Below, one piece after another: positions 34,453 through 44,013 of a stretch of 64,000 nt of DNA. Position numbers and translations under genes: made by a program. The notes beneath the pieces were generated by a model. The model was not told the DNA's origin and searched no databases. It was given only the letters and a program-made list of their open reading frames with translations. Positions within the stretch are counted from its first letter, which is position 1; each line of letters begins with the position of its first letter. This stretch comes from Streptomyces catenulae (GTDB taxonomy: Bacteria; Actinomycetota; Actinomycetes; Streptomycetales; Streptomycetaceae), in assembly GCF_000718015.1 (NCBI RefSeq), contig NZ_JODY01000021.1, positions 1 to 64,000 on the forward strand, in the 5' to 3' direction.

Positions 34453-35520
34453 CTACTCCTGCTTCTTGCGCCGGGTGCCGAAGACGATCTCGTCCCAGCT
34501 CGGCACGGCGGCCCGGCGCCCGGGGCGGACACCGTCGGCCTCGGCCTGCCGGTCGGTGGTGCCGGTCAGCCGGTCACGGTGCCCGGCGACCGCACGTGGC
34601 ATGAGCACATCGGCGTACGCGGACCCGGCGCCCGCACTGGCCGCCGGTGCGGCCGGTTCCTCGACCTCGTCGTCCATCGGCTCGTCGACCGGCGCCGTGA
34701 CGCTGTCCGGTACGACCATGTCGCCCCGGAAGCTCGGCACCGCCTCCAGCAGGCTGGTCAGCGAATCCCGCTCTCGCTCAGCGGTGGCCTCCTCGGCGAC
34801 CTGCGGTTCGGTCTCCTCCTCGGCGGGGGTGACGCGCTCCGCACGCTCGCCGCGGTCCGGCGTCTGCCGGTCCAGGGCGCGGTCCAGCGGCCGGTCACGC
34901 GGCAGCCGCGCGATCCTGGGGACGAACGGGAAGCTGGGCTCGGGCGTGTCGTCGGCCTCGCCGATCAGCGCCCGCGCGTCCTCGCCGACGGCCTGGACGA
35001 GCCGCCGGGGCGGGTCGTACGTCCATGCCGCGGAGAACGGCTCACCGGCGACGCGGTAGACCAGCAGCACCTCCCAGGTGCCGTCGTCGCGGCGCCAGGA
35101 GTCCCACTGCACGCTGTCCTTGTCGGCACCGCGCAGCAGCAGCCGCTCCGCCACCGCCTCACCGAGCTGCGGCCCGGCGTTCTCCCCGGGGCGCCGGACG
35201 GGAGTTTTACGGGCCCGCTCGGCCATGAAGGCGCGCTCGGCCAGAACCGGCCCCTCGAAGCGGCGGACGCGTTCGACGGGGATCCCGGCGAGCTGGGCGA
35301 CCTCCTCGGCGGACGCACCTGCTCTTATCCGCGCCTGGATGTCCCGTGGCCGCAGATGGCTCTCGACCTCGATCTCGATCTGGCCCAGGCGCGCGCGGTC
35401 GTTGCGGACCGCGGCGCGCAGCCGCTCGTCGATCGGCAGTGTGTACTCGGTGCTGTCCGCAGCTTTGAGCACCAGCCGTGTGCCGTCGTTGGAGACGGCC
35501 ACGACACGCAGTTCGGGCAT
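34453..35520 (-). CDS. sepH: SepH, FtsZ-stimulating cell-division protein (DUF3071)
   Basis: The 355-residue product has the DUF3071 N-terminus (MPELRVVAVSNDGTRLVLK, IDERLRAAVRNDRARLGQIE) with a helix-turn-helix (SAEEVAQLAGIPVERVRRFEGP). A long disordered, acidic Glu/Pro-rich middle follows, then the conserved C-terminal tail PSWDEIVFGTRRKK. SepH binds FtsZ and promotes Z-ring assembly in Streptomyces and mycobacteria, acting at division and sporulation septa. The ATG at 35520 has GGAGG five bases upstream. It is monocistronic and shares this window with whiH, parC and parE, which act in the same process. Confidence 0.92.
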   Translation of the reverse strand: MPELRVVAVSNDGTRLVLKAADSTEYTLPIDERLRAAVRNDRARLGQIEIEVESHLRPRDIQARIRAGASAEEVAQLAGIPVERVRRFEGPVLAERAFMAERARKTPVRRPGENAGPQLGEAVAERLLLRGADKDSVQWDSWRRDDGTWEVLLVYRVAGEPFSAAWTYDPPRRLVQAVGEDARALIGEADDTPEPSFPFVPRIARLPRDRPLDRALDRQTPDRGERAERVTPAEEETEPQVAEEATAERERDSLTSLLEAVPSFRGDMVVPDSVTAPVDEPMDDEVEEPAAPAASAGAGSAYADVLMPRAVAGHRDRLTGTTDRQAEADGVRPGRRAAVPSWDEIVFGTRRKKQE

Positions 35521-35667
35521 GGGGACCTCCCGGGTGGTGCCTGCCGACGTCACGTGCGTCGCTGCTTCCGCTGGTCGAGTGTGGCCTGCCCGGGGTGCAG
35601 CCTGCCACAACATTGTCGAGTTGCCCGGCGGATCGGACCGGAGTCCGTAAACGCCGAAGCGAGACGG

Positions 35668-35829
35668 TTACCTGTTCGCAACGCCGGTGTCCGTATCGCC
35701 TGCCCTGGGACCGATCACCCGTGCCGAGCGGCGGCGCTCCAGGGCGGGTGCCACCAGTTGGGCCCCTCTCCCCGTGAGTCCGGGCAGCCGGACGGGATCC
35801 CGGGGCCAGGGCTCGCCACAGTACTCCAT
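35668..35829 (-). CDS. Small hypothetical ORF (53 residues)
   Basis: The frame from an ATG at 35829 (MEYCGEPWPRDPVRLPGL) has high GC at third codon positions and is basic (ALERRRSARVIG). There is no clear ribosome site and no family is recognised. The rest of 35521-36020 shows no other gene and should hold the promoters of sepH and the 36021 gene. Treat this as tentative. Confidence 0.35.
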   Translation of the reverse strand: MEYCGEPWPRDPVRLPGLTGRGAQLVAPALERRRSARVIGPRAGDTDTGVANR

Positions 35830-36020
35830 TCGGGCCACTGAAGTGCACCGCCGCGCCGCTGAAGTTGTGGTGCGACAACGGAGTTGAGTCGCCTTGTCGA
35901 CCTCTCTACCACAGCGACAGGTGGCAAGGTTCACAGAATCGCCAGATCCGGAACCATTCACTTCGCACAAAAGTATCTTTGGAGTGCAAGACGGATCGAA
36001 ATACCGATCAAGGGCTGGAG

Positions 36021-37181
36021 ATGGACGAAGAAACCAAAACCGACCCGAAGGGTAAGGAGAAACGGATCGACCTGAGCGTTCCTCAGGTCGCGGGCAGTGC
36101 TCTCGCAGCGGCCGTCGCCGCCTTCCTCGCGGGTCAGCTCGGCGTTTACGGAACGATCATCGGTGCCGGTGTGGTCAGTGTCGTGGCCACCACCGGTGGC
36201 TCGATCTTCCAGCATCTGTTCCGGCGCACGGGGGAGCAGATCAAGGAGGCGACGATCACCACTCGCCCCCGGCCCCGTGGCACCCGCACCGGCCGGAAGG
36301 ACGGCCCGCATGCCGCGGCCACCATGGTGCTGCCGACCTTCGACCGGGACGGGGCACCGGACGCGGTCACTGCCGTCTCCGCGGAACCCGCTGCCCCGGT
36401 GGACGGGGCCCGCACCCAACTGCTGCCCCGGGTGGATGCCACACCACCCACCGGGGACGACGCGGCGACCCGTCTGCTCCACCCCGGAGCGGCCACTCCG
36501 CCCGACGAGGCGACCCGCGCCCTGTGCACGGGGCGCCCGGCGGGTGCCACGGACCGTACACAGTTGGTGCCGCGTCTCGACGAGCGCACCGTTGCCCTGA
36601 GGGCGGCGACCTCACCCGACGGCCCTGCCGACGGCGCCGAGGCGGAGCCGTTCCCCGGTGACGAGACCGTCACCGCCACGTACGGGACCCGGCTGCGCGG
36701 CTGGCGTCGGCCGGTCCTCGGCGCGGTCGGTGTCTTCGTGCTCGCCATGGGTGTGGTCACCGGCGTCGAACTGCTCACGGGGGAGACCGCGAGCGGCGGC
36801 TCCGGTACCACCCTGGGCCGCCTCACCTACACCGGTGGCAGCCAGCACGGTACGGCTCCCGACAACGCCCCGGCTTCGCCCCGTCCGGATCACTCCCACG
36901 GCACGGAGCGCGACAGCGGTACGCCTACCGGTGCGCCGGATGCCACCACCGGCCCCGGTGACGGCAGCACGCCGAGCCCGGGCGGCGACGCGAACGACGG
37001 ATCGTCCGCGACCACCCCCGCGCCCACGCCGTCCGACGGCGCCACCCCTTCGACCGAGCCCACCACACCCGACCCGACGGGGCCGGCCGGGGACAAGAGC
37101 GGCGCCGGAGACGCGGGCAGCACCGGCCAGGACGCCGGAGGTAAGCCCGCCGCCCAGGAGCCTGACCCGAACCCCTCCTGA
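36021..37181 (+). CDS. Hypothetical membrane protein with disordered Pro/Thr-rich tail
   Basis: The 386-residue product has a short charged N-terminus and a hydrophobic hairpin (VAGSALAAAVAAFLAGQLGVYGTIIGAGVVSVVATTGGS, residues 19-57, given in parts). A long acidic disordered linker and a second membrane helix follow (VLGAVGVFVLAMGVVTGVEL), then a Pro/Thr/Gly/Asp-rich C-terminus. The architecture suggests an anchored envelope protein with an outer unstructured tail, but no family was recognised. The ATG at 36021 has AAGGG upstream. The upstream stretch is less GC-rich and may hold its promoter. Confidence 0.75.
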   Translation: MDEETKTDPKGKEKRIDLSVPQVAGSALAAAVAAFLAGQLGVYGTIIGAGVVSVVATTGGSIFQHLFRRTGEQIKEATITTRPRPRGTRTGRKDGPHAAATMVLPTFDRDGAPDAVTAVSAEPAAPVDGARTQLLPRVDATPPTGDDAATRLLHPGAATPPDEATRALCTGRPAGATDRTQLVPRLDERTVALRAATSPDGPADGAEAEPFPGDETVTATYGTRLRGWRRPVLGAVGVFVLAMGVVTGVELLTGETASGGSGTTLGRLTYTGGSQHGTAPDNAPASPRPDHSHGTERDSGTPTGAPDATTGPGDGSTPSPGGDANDGSSATTPAPTPSDGATPSTEPTTPDPTGPAGDKSGAGDAGSTGQDAGGKPAAQEPDPNPS

Positions 37182-37195
37182 CAGCACCCACCCGA

Positions 37196-37242
37196 CGCGG
37201 CCGCGGCCTGCTCTCCCTCCCCGGTGAGCAGCCGCGGCCGCG
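37196..37242. terminator. Bidirectional terminator
   Basis: A 17-18-bp stem (CGCGGCCGCGGCCTGCTC paired with GAGCAGCCGCGGCCGCG) between the convergent membrane-protein and FAD-oxidase genes. Confidence 0.85.
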
Positions 37243-37245
37243 TTG

Positions 37246-38586
37246 TCACTCGCCCAGTACCCGCCGCAGGTAGGCGTTGCCGAACAGTCGCTCCGGGTCG
37301 AGACGGTCACGTACCGCGGTGAACTCACCGAACCGCGGATAGACGCCGGACAGATACGCCGCGTCCCGGGTGTGCAGCTTGCCCCAATGCGGACGGCCGC
37401 CGTGCGCCGTCATGATCCGCTCGGTGGCCGCGAAGTACGCGCCGTACGAGGTGCCCCGGTACATGTGCACCGCGATGTACACGGTGTCGCGCCCGGACGC
37501 AGTCGACAAAGCGATGTCGTCGGCCGGTGCACACCGCACCTCCACCGGGAACGACACCTTGAAGTCCGACCGGTCCACGAGAGTCTTCAGCTCGCGCAGC
37601 GCATCGATGGCGGCCGCACGGGGCAGCGCGTACTCCATCTCCACGAACCGCACCCGGCGCGGTGAGGTGAACACCTTGTACGGGATGTCGGTGTACGTCC
37701 GCGCCGACAGGGCGCGGCTGGCGAGCTTGGCGACGGTGGGGATGGTGACCGGCGCGGCGCGGCCCAGAGTGCAGGCGGCCTGGAAGACGCCGTTGGACAG
37801 CAACTCGTCGTCGATCCAGCCGCTGACCTTCCCGGGCGGTGCGGCCGGCCCCTGGCTGCGGTTGTTGCGCTTGGTGTTGCAGTTGCCGGTGTGCGGGAAC
37901 CAGTAGAACTCGAAGTGCTCGTTCTCGGTGGTCAACTCCTCGAAGCGGTCGGTCACCTCGTCGAACGGCATCGGTTCCTCGCGGGCGGTCAGCAGGAATT
38001 CCGGCTCCACCGCGAAGGTCAGCTCGGTGACGACGCCGAGCGCCCCCAGACCGAGCCGGGCCGCGGCGAAGACATCAGGGTTCTGTTCGGCCGAGCACTG
38101 CAGCACCGACCCGTCGGCGGTGACCAGTTCCAGCGCGGTGATCTGCGCGGCGAGAGAGGCGGAGTCGCGACCGGTGCCGTGTGTACCGGTGGCGGTCGCC
38201 CCGGAGACGGTCTGCTCCATGATGTCGCCCATGTTGGTCAGCGACAGTCCGTGCGCGGCCAGCGTGCGGTTCAGCTGATGCAGAGGGGTACCGGCCCCCA
38301 CCGTGACCGTCCCGGCCTGGCGGTCGACGTCGCGTATCCCGCACAGGCGCTCCGGGCGTATCAGTAGTCCGTCGGTGGCGGCTGCCGAGGTGAAGGAGTG
38401 GCCGGTGCCGACGGCCTTGACGGTCAGCCCGTCCTCGGCGGCGGACCGAATGGCGGCCGCCAACTCCTGGGAACTCGCCGGTGCCACAGTGCGGGCGGGC
38501 CGGGCGGTGACGTTCCCCGCCCAGTTCCGCCACGGCGTTCCGCTGCCGCGTCCTCCTGAGCCGCTGAGGGTGTTGCTGCCTGCCAT
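37246..38586 (-). CDS. FAD-dependent sugar/alditol-lactone oxidase family protein
   Basis: The 446-residue product has the VAO-type FAD-binding domain (VKAVGTGHSFT, GAGTPLHQLNRTL, GATATGTHGTGRDSASLAAQ) and the C-terminal domain of D-arabinono-1,4-lactone oxidase, ending with the family signature HWGKLH and YPRFGEFTAVRDRLDPERLFGN. It should oxidise a sugar lactone or polyol with O2, giving H2O2. No signal peptide is present. The ATG at 38586 follows a GGGGAGGGGAC stretch. The exact substrate cannot be told from sequence. Confidence 0.88.
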   Translation of the reverse strand: MAGSNTLSGSGGRGSGTPWRNWAGNVTARPARTVAPASSQELAAAIRSAAEDGLTVKAVGTGHSFTSAAATDGLLIRPERLCGIRDVDRQAGTVTVGAGTPLHQLNRTLAAHGLSLTNMGDIMEQTVSGATATGTHGTGRDSASLAAQITALELVTADGSVLQCSAEQNPDVFAAARLGLGALGVVTELTFAVEPEFLLTAREEPMPFDEVTDRFEELTTENEHFEFYWFPHTGNCNTKRNNRSQGPAAPPGKVSGWIDDELLSNGVFQAACTLGRAAPVTIPTVAKLASRALSARTYTDIPYKVFTSPRRVRFVEMEYALPRAAAIDALRELKTLVDRSDFKVSFPVEVRCAPADDIALSTASGRDTVYIAVHMYRGTSYGAYFAATERIMTAHGGRPHWGKLHTRDAAYLSGVYPRFGEFTAVRDRLDPERLFGNAYLRRVLGE

Positions 38587-39158
<572 letters not shown>

Positions 39159-40439
39159 CTACAACACCCGCTCCCCACCCGAATCCGACTGCTCCGCGCC
39201 CCCCTCAGCCCCGCCCTGCTGCACCACCCCGGCAGACCCGGCAGGGTGAGCCGCTGGGGCCGTCGGGCGGAGGCGGCGGTAGCCGAGTAGGGCCACCGCG
39301 GCGCCGAGGAGTCCGGCCGCGCACGGTACGAGGTAGCCGTGGCTCGCGCCCGCGGCGTCCACCACCCAGCCGGCGGCGGACGAGCCGAGGGCGACACCCA
39401 CCGCGAGGCCGGTGCTCGTCCACGTCATGCCTTCGGTCAGCTTCTCCCGGGGGACGTGCTCCTCGACCAGTGCCATCGTCGTCACCATCGTCGGTGCGAC
39501 CGACAGGCCCGCGATGAACAGTGCGACGGCCAGTAGCGGCAGCGTTCCCGCCAGTTGCAGCGGCACCATGCTCAGCGCCATGACGCACACGCCCACCACC
39601 CACCGGCGGGATGCGTGCCCCTTCAGGTGCAGCAGTCCGAACACGGCGCCCGCCACGCAGGAGCCCAGTGCGTAGACGGCGAGGACGAGGCTGGCCGCGC
39701 CCTTGCGGCCGTCCGCCTCGGCGAAGGCGACGGTCACCACGTCGATCGAGCCGAAGATCGCACCCGTCGCCACGAAGGTCACCACCAGCACCCGCAACCC
39801 CGGCGACCGCAGCGCCGATCCCGCGGTGTGGGCGACGCGCGGATGCGGCACCGGCTCCGTGGCGCGCTGCGCCGTCAGCCAGAAGACACCGGCCACCAGG
39901 AAGACAGCCGCCAGCAGCGGTCCCGACTCCGGGAACCAGGCCGTGCACAGCCCGATCGAGAGGATCGGACCGAAGATGAAGCAGCACTCGTCGACGATCG
40001 ACTCCCACGAGTACGCGGTGTGCAGCTCGCGCGGTGAACCGCGGTAGAGCGCCGCCCACCGTGCCCGCACCATCGAGCCGACGCTCGGCACACACCCCGC
40101 GCACGCCGCGAAGACGAAGAGGGTCCAGTCGGCCCACCGCTGCTGCGCGCTGAGCAGCAGTCCGGCGACGGCGGTCACCGACACCAGCGTCGCCGGGCGC
40201 AGCACCCGGCGTTGTCCGTGGCGGTCGACGAGCCGGGAGATCTGCGGCCCCAGGAGCGCCGCGGACAGGGCGAGGGTCGCCGACAGTGCCCCGGCGAGGC
40301 CGTAGCGGCCGGTCAGCTGCGAAACCATGGTCACCACGCCGATGCCCAGCATCGACAGCGGCATCCGCCCCAGGAGTCCGGCGGCGGAGAAGGACTTGGT
40401 GCCGGGCGGGCCGAAGATGGCGCGGTAGGGACTGGGCAA
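39159..40439 (-). CDS. MFS exporter-like membrane protein
   Basis: The 426-residue product shows about 12 hydrophobic helices and the MFS loop motif ISRLVDRHGQRRVLRP between helices 2 and 3, with the later GSSAAGWVVDAAGAS motif. These are typical of drug or metabolite efflux pumps. The TTG at 40439 (peptide MPSPYRAIFGPPGTKSF) is chosen because GGCGGAG lies about nine bases upstream and family members begin this way; a much longer frame continues only as antisense of the ferrochelatase gene. It is divergent from the ferrochelatase gene. The substrate is unknown, though porphyrin export is a possibility. Confidence 0.82.
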   Translation of the reverse strand: MPSPYRAIFGPPGTKSFSAAGLLGRMPLSMLGIGVVTMVSQLTGRYGLAGALSATLALSAALLGPQISRLVDRHGQRRVLRPATLVSVTAVAGLLLSAQQRWADWTLFVFAACAGCVPSVGSMVRARWAALYRGSPRELHTAYSWESIVDECCFIFGPILSIGLCTAWFPESGPLLAAVFLVAGVFWLTAQRATEPVPHPRVAHTAGSALRSPGLRVLVVTFVATGAIFGSIDVVTVAFAEADGRKGAASLVLAVYALGSCVAGAVFGLLHLKGHASRRWVVGVCVMALSMVPLQLAGTLPLLAVALFIAGLSVAPTMVTTMALVEEHVPREKLTEGMTWTSTGLAVGVALGSSAAGWVVDAAGASHGYLVPCAAGLLGAAVALLGYRRLRPTAPAAHPAGSAGVVQQGGAEGGAEQSDSGGERVL

Positions 40440-40757
40440 CGAGGGTGCTCCGCCGGGTGAGGACCGAAGATCGGTAAGGGATGTATGTGGCCGATACAGC
40501 TTACGGGGGCCGGAGGAGCGGTCGCCTCCGTATTTCCGGCCCTTCGCCCCGACCGACGCCGCCCGGTGCGGCCCCGATTCCGTCCGTCCCATGGGAGGGG
40601 CGACCTCCGTGCGGCACCCCCGGGACACGCCGCTGTGACGCCCCGCCGTACCGGGCGGAGAGCGCCGCGTCACCCACGGGGCCACGCGGCCCCGTGCCGC
40701 ACCCGGGGCCACGGGACCTGCCCGTCGTGTCGCGGCGAAGGGTGGCAGGATCGAGGC
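40440..40757. promoter_or_regulatory. Divergent promoter region between MFS and ferrochelatase genes
   Basis: No gene was seen in these 318 bases. Both promoters must lie here; no clear motif was recognised. Confidence 0.5.
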
Positions 40758-41903
40758 ATGCCCGAACAGTGCGATCCCCTTCCCTACGACGCCCTGCTGC
40801 TGCTCTCCTTCGGTGGTCCCGAGGGCCCCGACGACGTCGTCCCGTTCCTGGAGAACGTCACCCGCGGCCGCGGCATCCCCCGTGAGCGTCTCAAGGAGGT
40901 GGGCCGGCACTACTTCCTGTTCGGCGGCGTCAGCCCCATCAACGCCCAGAACCGCGGCCTGCTGGACGCGCTGCGCAAGGACTTCGCCGATCACGGCCTG
41001 GCCTTGCCCGTCTACTGGGGCAACCGCAACTGGGCGCCGCACACGACCGACACCCTGCGCGCCATGGTCCGCGACGGCCACCGCCGTATCGCCGTCCTCG
41101 CCACCAGCGCGTACGCCTCGTACTCGGGCTGCCGCCAGTACCGCGAGAACCTCGCCGACGCGCTCGCCACCCTGAAGGCCGAGGGGCTGGCCGTCCCGCA
41201 GGTCGACAAGCTCCGGCACTACTTCAACCACCCCGGCTTCGTCCGCCCGATGATCGACGGCGTGCTCGCCTCTCTCGCAGCGCTCCCCGAGGAGGTCCGG
41301 GACGGCGCGCACCTCGCCTTCACCACCCACTCCATCCCCACCGCCGCCGCCGACACCTCGGGCACCCCGGCCGACCACACCTCCGACGGGGCGGGCGGCG
41401 CGTACGTCGCCCAGCACCTGGACGTGGCGCGGGTGATCGCCGACGCGGTGCGTGCGGAGACCGGTATCGACCACCCCTGGCGCCTCGTCTACCAGTCGCG
41501 CAGCGGCGCCCCCCACATCCCGTGGCTGGAACCCGACATCTGCGATCACCTGGAGGAACAGCACCGGCAGGGCGTTCCGGCCGTCGTGATGGCGCCCATC
41601 GGGTTCGTCTCCGACCACATGGAGGTCAAGTACGACCTCGACACCGAGGCCACCGCCAAGGCCGCTGAGCTGGGCCTGCCCGTCACCCGGTCGGCGACCG
41701 TCGGGGCCGACCCCCGCTTCGCCGCCGCCGTCCGCGACCTCGTCCTGGAGCGCGCCGCGACCGAACGCGGCCAGGACCCCCGGCGCTGCGCCCTGGGCGC
41801 GCTGGGCGCCTCCCACGACCTGTGCCCCGTCGGCTGCTGCCCGGCCCGCGCCCCCCGCCCGGCGGCCGCCGGTGCCGACTGGACCGGCGCCGTCGCCCCC
41901 TAG
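40758..41903 (+). CDS. cpfC: Coproporphyrin III ferrochelatase
   Basis: The 381-residue product has ferrochelatase motifs [21 protein letters not shown] near the N-terminus, the metal-binding His in FTTHSIPT and the acidic patch [18 protein letters not shown]. It inserts Fe(II) into coproporphyrin III in the actinobacterial haem pathway (older name hemH). The C-terminal CxxxCC (CPVGCC) with an upstream Cys and the Cys in SGCRQY suggests the [2Fe-2S] cluster known in several actinobacterial enzymes. The ATG at 40758 follows GCAGGATCGAGG. The divergent neighbour is a transporter. Confidence 0.93.
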   Translation: MPEQCDPLPYDALLLLSFGGPEGPDDVVPFLENVTRGRGIPRERLKEVGRHYFLFGGVSPINAQNRGLLDALRKDFADHGLALPVYWGNRNWAPHTTDTLRAMVRDGHRRIAVLATSAYASYSGCRQYRENLADALATLKAEGLAVPQVDKLRHYFNHPGFVRPMIDGVLASLAALPEEVRDGAHLAFTTHSIPTAAADTSGTPADHTSDGAGGAYVAQHLDVARVIADAVRAETGIDHPWRLVYQSRSGAPHIPWLEPDICDHLEEQHRQGVPAVVMAPIGFVSDHMEVKYDLDTEATAKAAELGLPVTRSATVGADPRFAAAVRDLVLERAATERGQDPRRCALGALGASHDLCPVGCCPARAPRPAAAGADWTGAVAP

Positions 41904-42012
41904 GGCACGCCCGCCCCGCCACGGCCAGCCCTCCGTGCGGCGCAGCGCCCCACAAGGGCGCCGCCACGCCGCCGTCCGCCCCCGCCTGCCGCTCGACCGA
42001 GCAAGGAGCCCC

Positions 42013-42813
42013 GTGTCCGATCCGCTGTACGACGAACTTCTCCAGCTGGCCCTGGAGGCCGCCGACCGGGCCGGCCGACTGCTGCGCGACGGTCGCCCCG
42101 CCGACCTCGGTGTGGCCGCCACGAAGACCAGCCCCATCGATGTCGTCACCGAGATGGACATCGCCTCCGAGAAGCTGATCACCGGTTTCCTCACCGAGCA
42201 CCGGCCGCACGACGGCTTCCTCGGCGAGGAGGGCGCCAGCGTCACCGGGTCCAGCGGGGTGCGCTGGGTGATCGACCCCGTCGACGGCACCGTCAACTAC
42301 CTCTACGGACTGCCCTCCTGGGCGGTGTCCATCGCCGCGGAGAAGGACGGCGAGACCGTCGTCGGCGTGGTGGCCGCCCCGATGCGCGGGGAGACCTACC
42401 ACGCCGTCCTGGGAGGCGGCGCGTTCAACAACGGGGAGCGCGTGCGCCACCGGCCCGCGCCCCCGCTCTCCCAGGCCCTGGTCGGAACGGGCTTCGGCTA
42501 TCTCACCGAGCGCCGTATCGGGCAGGCCGAGGTGGTGCGCGCGCTGGTGCCGCAGGTCCGCGACATCCGGCGCGGAGGCTCGGCCGCCATCGACCTGTGC
42601 GATGTGGCGTGCGGCCGCCTCGACGCCTACTACGAGCGTGGCCTGAACCCGTGGGACCTGGCGGCCGGAGTACTCATCGCCCGCGAGGCCGGGGCGCTCA
42701 CCGGCGGCCGCCCCGGCGAGCCCGCCTCCCAGGAGCTGACCGTCGCCGCGTCGCCCGAGGTCTTCGGCGTGCTGCAGCCGCTGCTGGAGGAACTGGGCGC
42801 CTGGCACGACTGA
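42013..42813 (+). CDS. Inositol-monophosphatase-family phosphatase
   Basis: The 266-residue product carries the three metal-binding motifs: FLGEEGA, WVIDPVDGTVNY and LNPWDLAAG. It should dephosphorylate a sugar or inositol phosphate with Mg2+, such as myo-inositol-1-phosphate or histidinol phosphate. The GTG at 42013 has AAGGAG four bases upstream. It lies 109 bases after the ferrochelatase gene in the same direction. Confidence 0.92.
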   Translation: MSDPLYDELLQLALEAADRAGRLLRDGRPADLGVAATKTSPIDVVTEMDIASEKLITGFLTEHRPHDGFLGEEGASVTGSSGVRWVIDPVDGTVNYLYGLPSWAVSIAAEKDGETVVGVVAAPMRGETYHAVLGGGAFNNGERVRHRPAPPLSQALVGTGFGYLTERRIGQAEVVRALVPQVRDIRRGGSAAIDLCDVACGRLDAYYERGLNPWDLAAGVLIAREAGALTGGRPGEPASQELTVAASPEVFGVLQPLLEELGAWHD

Positions 42814-42879
42814 CGGCGCCGCGCACGACTGCGCCCCGGCACCTTGCGGTGACCGGGGCGCGGTGGCGTGCGGTGGACG

Positions 42880-43053
42880 TCAGGCGCGGACCGCGCCGAC
42901 CTCCACTCCGTACTCGCTGGCCAGGCGCTGCAGGTCCTCGAGCTCCGCCTGCTCGACGTCGACGAGGTAGTCGTCGCCCGACGCACGAGCCCGGTCCAGA
43001 ACGGCTTCGGTGTTCCGTATGCGCTGCAGAATGCCTGCGGTGAACGCGTCCAT
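42880..43053 (-). CDS. Small hypothetical protein (57 residues)
   Basis: The frame starts with an ATG at 43053 (MDAFTAGILQRIRNTEAVLD), ends at a TGA at 42880, and has GAGGGGG seven bases upstream of the start. The product is acidic and helical, with a heptad-like pattern (LDRARASGDDYLVDVEQAEL, DLQRLASEYGVEVG) that suggests a small coiled coil. It is convergent with the inositol-phosphatase gene and divergent from cutR. No function is known. Confidence 0.7.
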   Translation of the reverse strand: MDAFTAGILQRIRNTEAVLDRARASGDDYLVDVEQAELEDLQRLASEYGVEVGAVRA

Positions 43054-43355
43054 GGTGCGCCCCCTCGTCGTGGGTCCGGGTTGGCACTGATGTGCCGACG
43101 GGTGGGTCGATCACGACATGTCCCTGCGGAGGGTCGTCAAGAGAGGCCCGGCGGGGCGTGATCGAGGGTGTGCAGTCGTCCTCCCCCCGCCCCACCTCAG
43201 GGAAACCTCAACCCGCCCGCGAATCCGGCGAATCCGGGTCCGCGCGCCCCGCGAGCCCCCCTTACCGCCGGTTTATGGCTCTTCGGGGCAGGATGGAAGG
43301 GCTCTGAGACATTGTTGTGCCCTGCCTGGCGGGGCTTTGCGGAAGGGATTGCGAC

Positions 43356-44009
43356 GTGCGTGTTCTCGTCGTCGAGGACGAGCAACTGCTCGCCGATGCG
43401 GTGGCCACCGGACTGCGCCGGGAGGCCATGGCCGTCGACGTGGTCTACGACGGCGCAGCCGCCCTGGAGCGGATCGAGCTGAACGACTACGACGTCGTCG
43501 TCCTCGACCGTGACCTGCCGCTCGTGCACGGTGACGACGTCTGCCGCCGCGTCGTGGAGCTGGGCATCGCCACCCGCGTCCTGATGCTCACCGCCTCCGG
43601 TGACGTCAGCGACCGGGTGGAGGGCCTGGAGATCGGCGCCGACGACTACCTTCCGAAGCCGTTCGCCTTCACCGAGCTGACCGCCCGGGTGCGCGCCCTG
43701 GGGCGCCGTACGACCGTCGCCCTGCCGCCCGTCCTGGAGCGGGCCGGGATCAAGCTCGACCCCAATCGCCGCGAGGTCTTCCGGGACGGCCGGGAGGTGC
43801 AGCTCGCGCCCAAGGAGTTCGCGGTCCTGGAGGTGCTGATGCGCAGCGAGGGGACGGTGGTCTCGGCGGAGCAGCTGCTGGAGAAGGCGTGGGACGAGAA
43901 CACCGACCCGTTCACCAACGTCGTCCGCGTCACGGTCATGACGCTGCGCCGCAAGCTGGGTGAACCAGCCGTGATCGTCACTGTCCCCGGTTCCGGATAC
44001 CGGATCTGA
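43356..44009 (+). CDS. cutR: CutR, OmpR-family response regulator
   Basis: The 217-residue product has a receiver domain with acidic pair VVEDE and phospho-acceptor Asp51 (VVVLDRDLPL), Lys in YLPKPF, and a C-terminal OmpR winged helix (APKEFAVLEVLMRSEG, NVVRVTVMTLRRKLGE). Its position and sequence match CutR, half of the first two-component system described in Streptomyces, which responds to envelope and secretion stress. The GTG at 43356 has GGAAGGGA seven bases upstream. The interval 43054-43355 holds the promoter region and no other gene. Confidence 0.93.
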   Translation: MRVLVVEDEQLLADAVATGLRREAMAVDVVYDGAAALERIELNDYDVVVLDRDLPLVHGDDVCRRVVELGIATRVLMLTASGDVSDRVEGLEIGADDYLPKPFAFTELTARVRALGRRTTVALPPVLERAGIKLDPNRREVFRDGREVQLAPKEFAVLEVLMRSEGTVVSAEQLLEKAWDENTDPFTNVVRVTVMTLRRKLGEPAVIVTVPGSGYRI

Positions 44010-44013
44010 GCAG

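Noticed and set aside
40440..42296. Extension of the MFS gene to over 1000 residues
   Set aside because: The frame merely stays open through the antisense of the ferrochelatase gene; the TTG at 40439 with GGCGGAG gives a normal family length.
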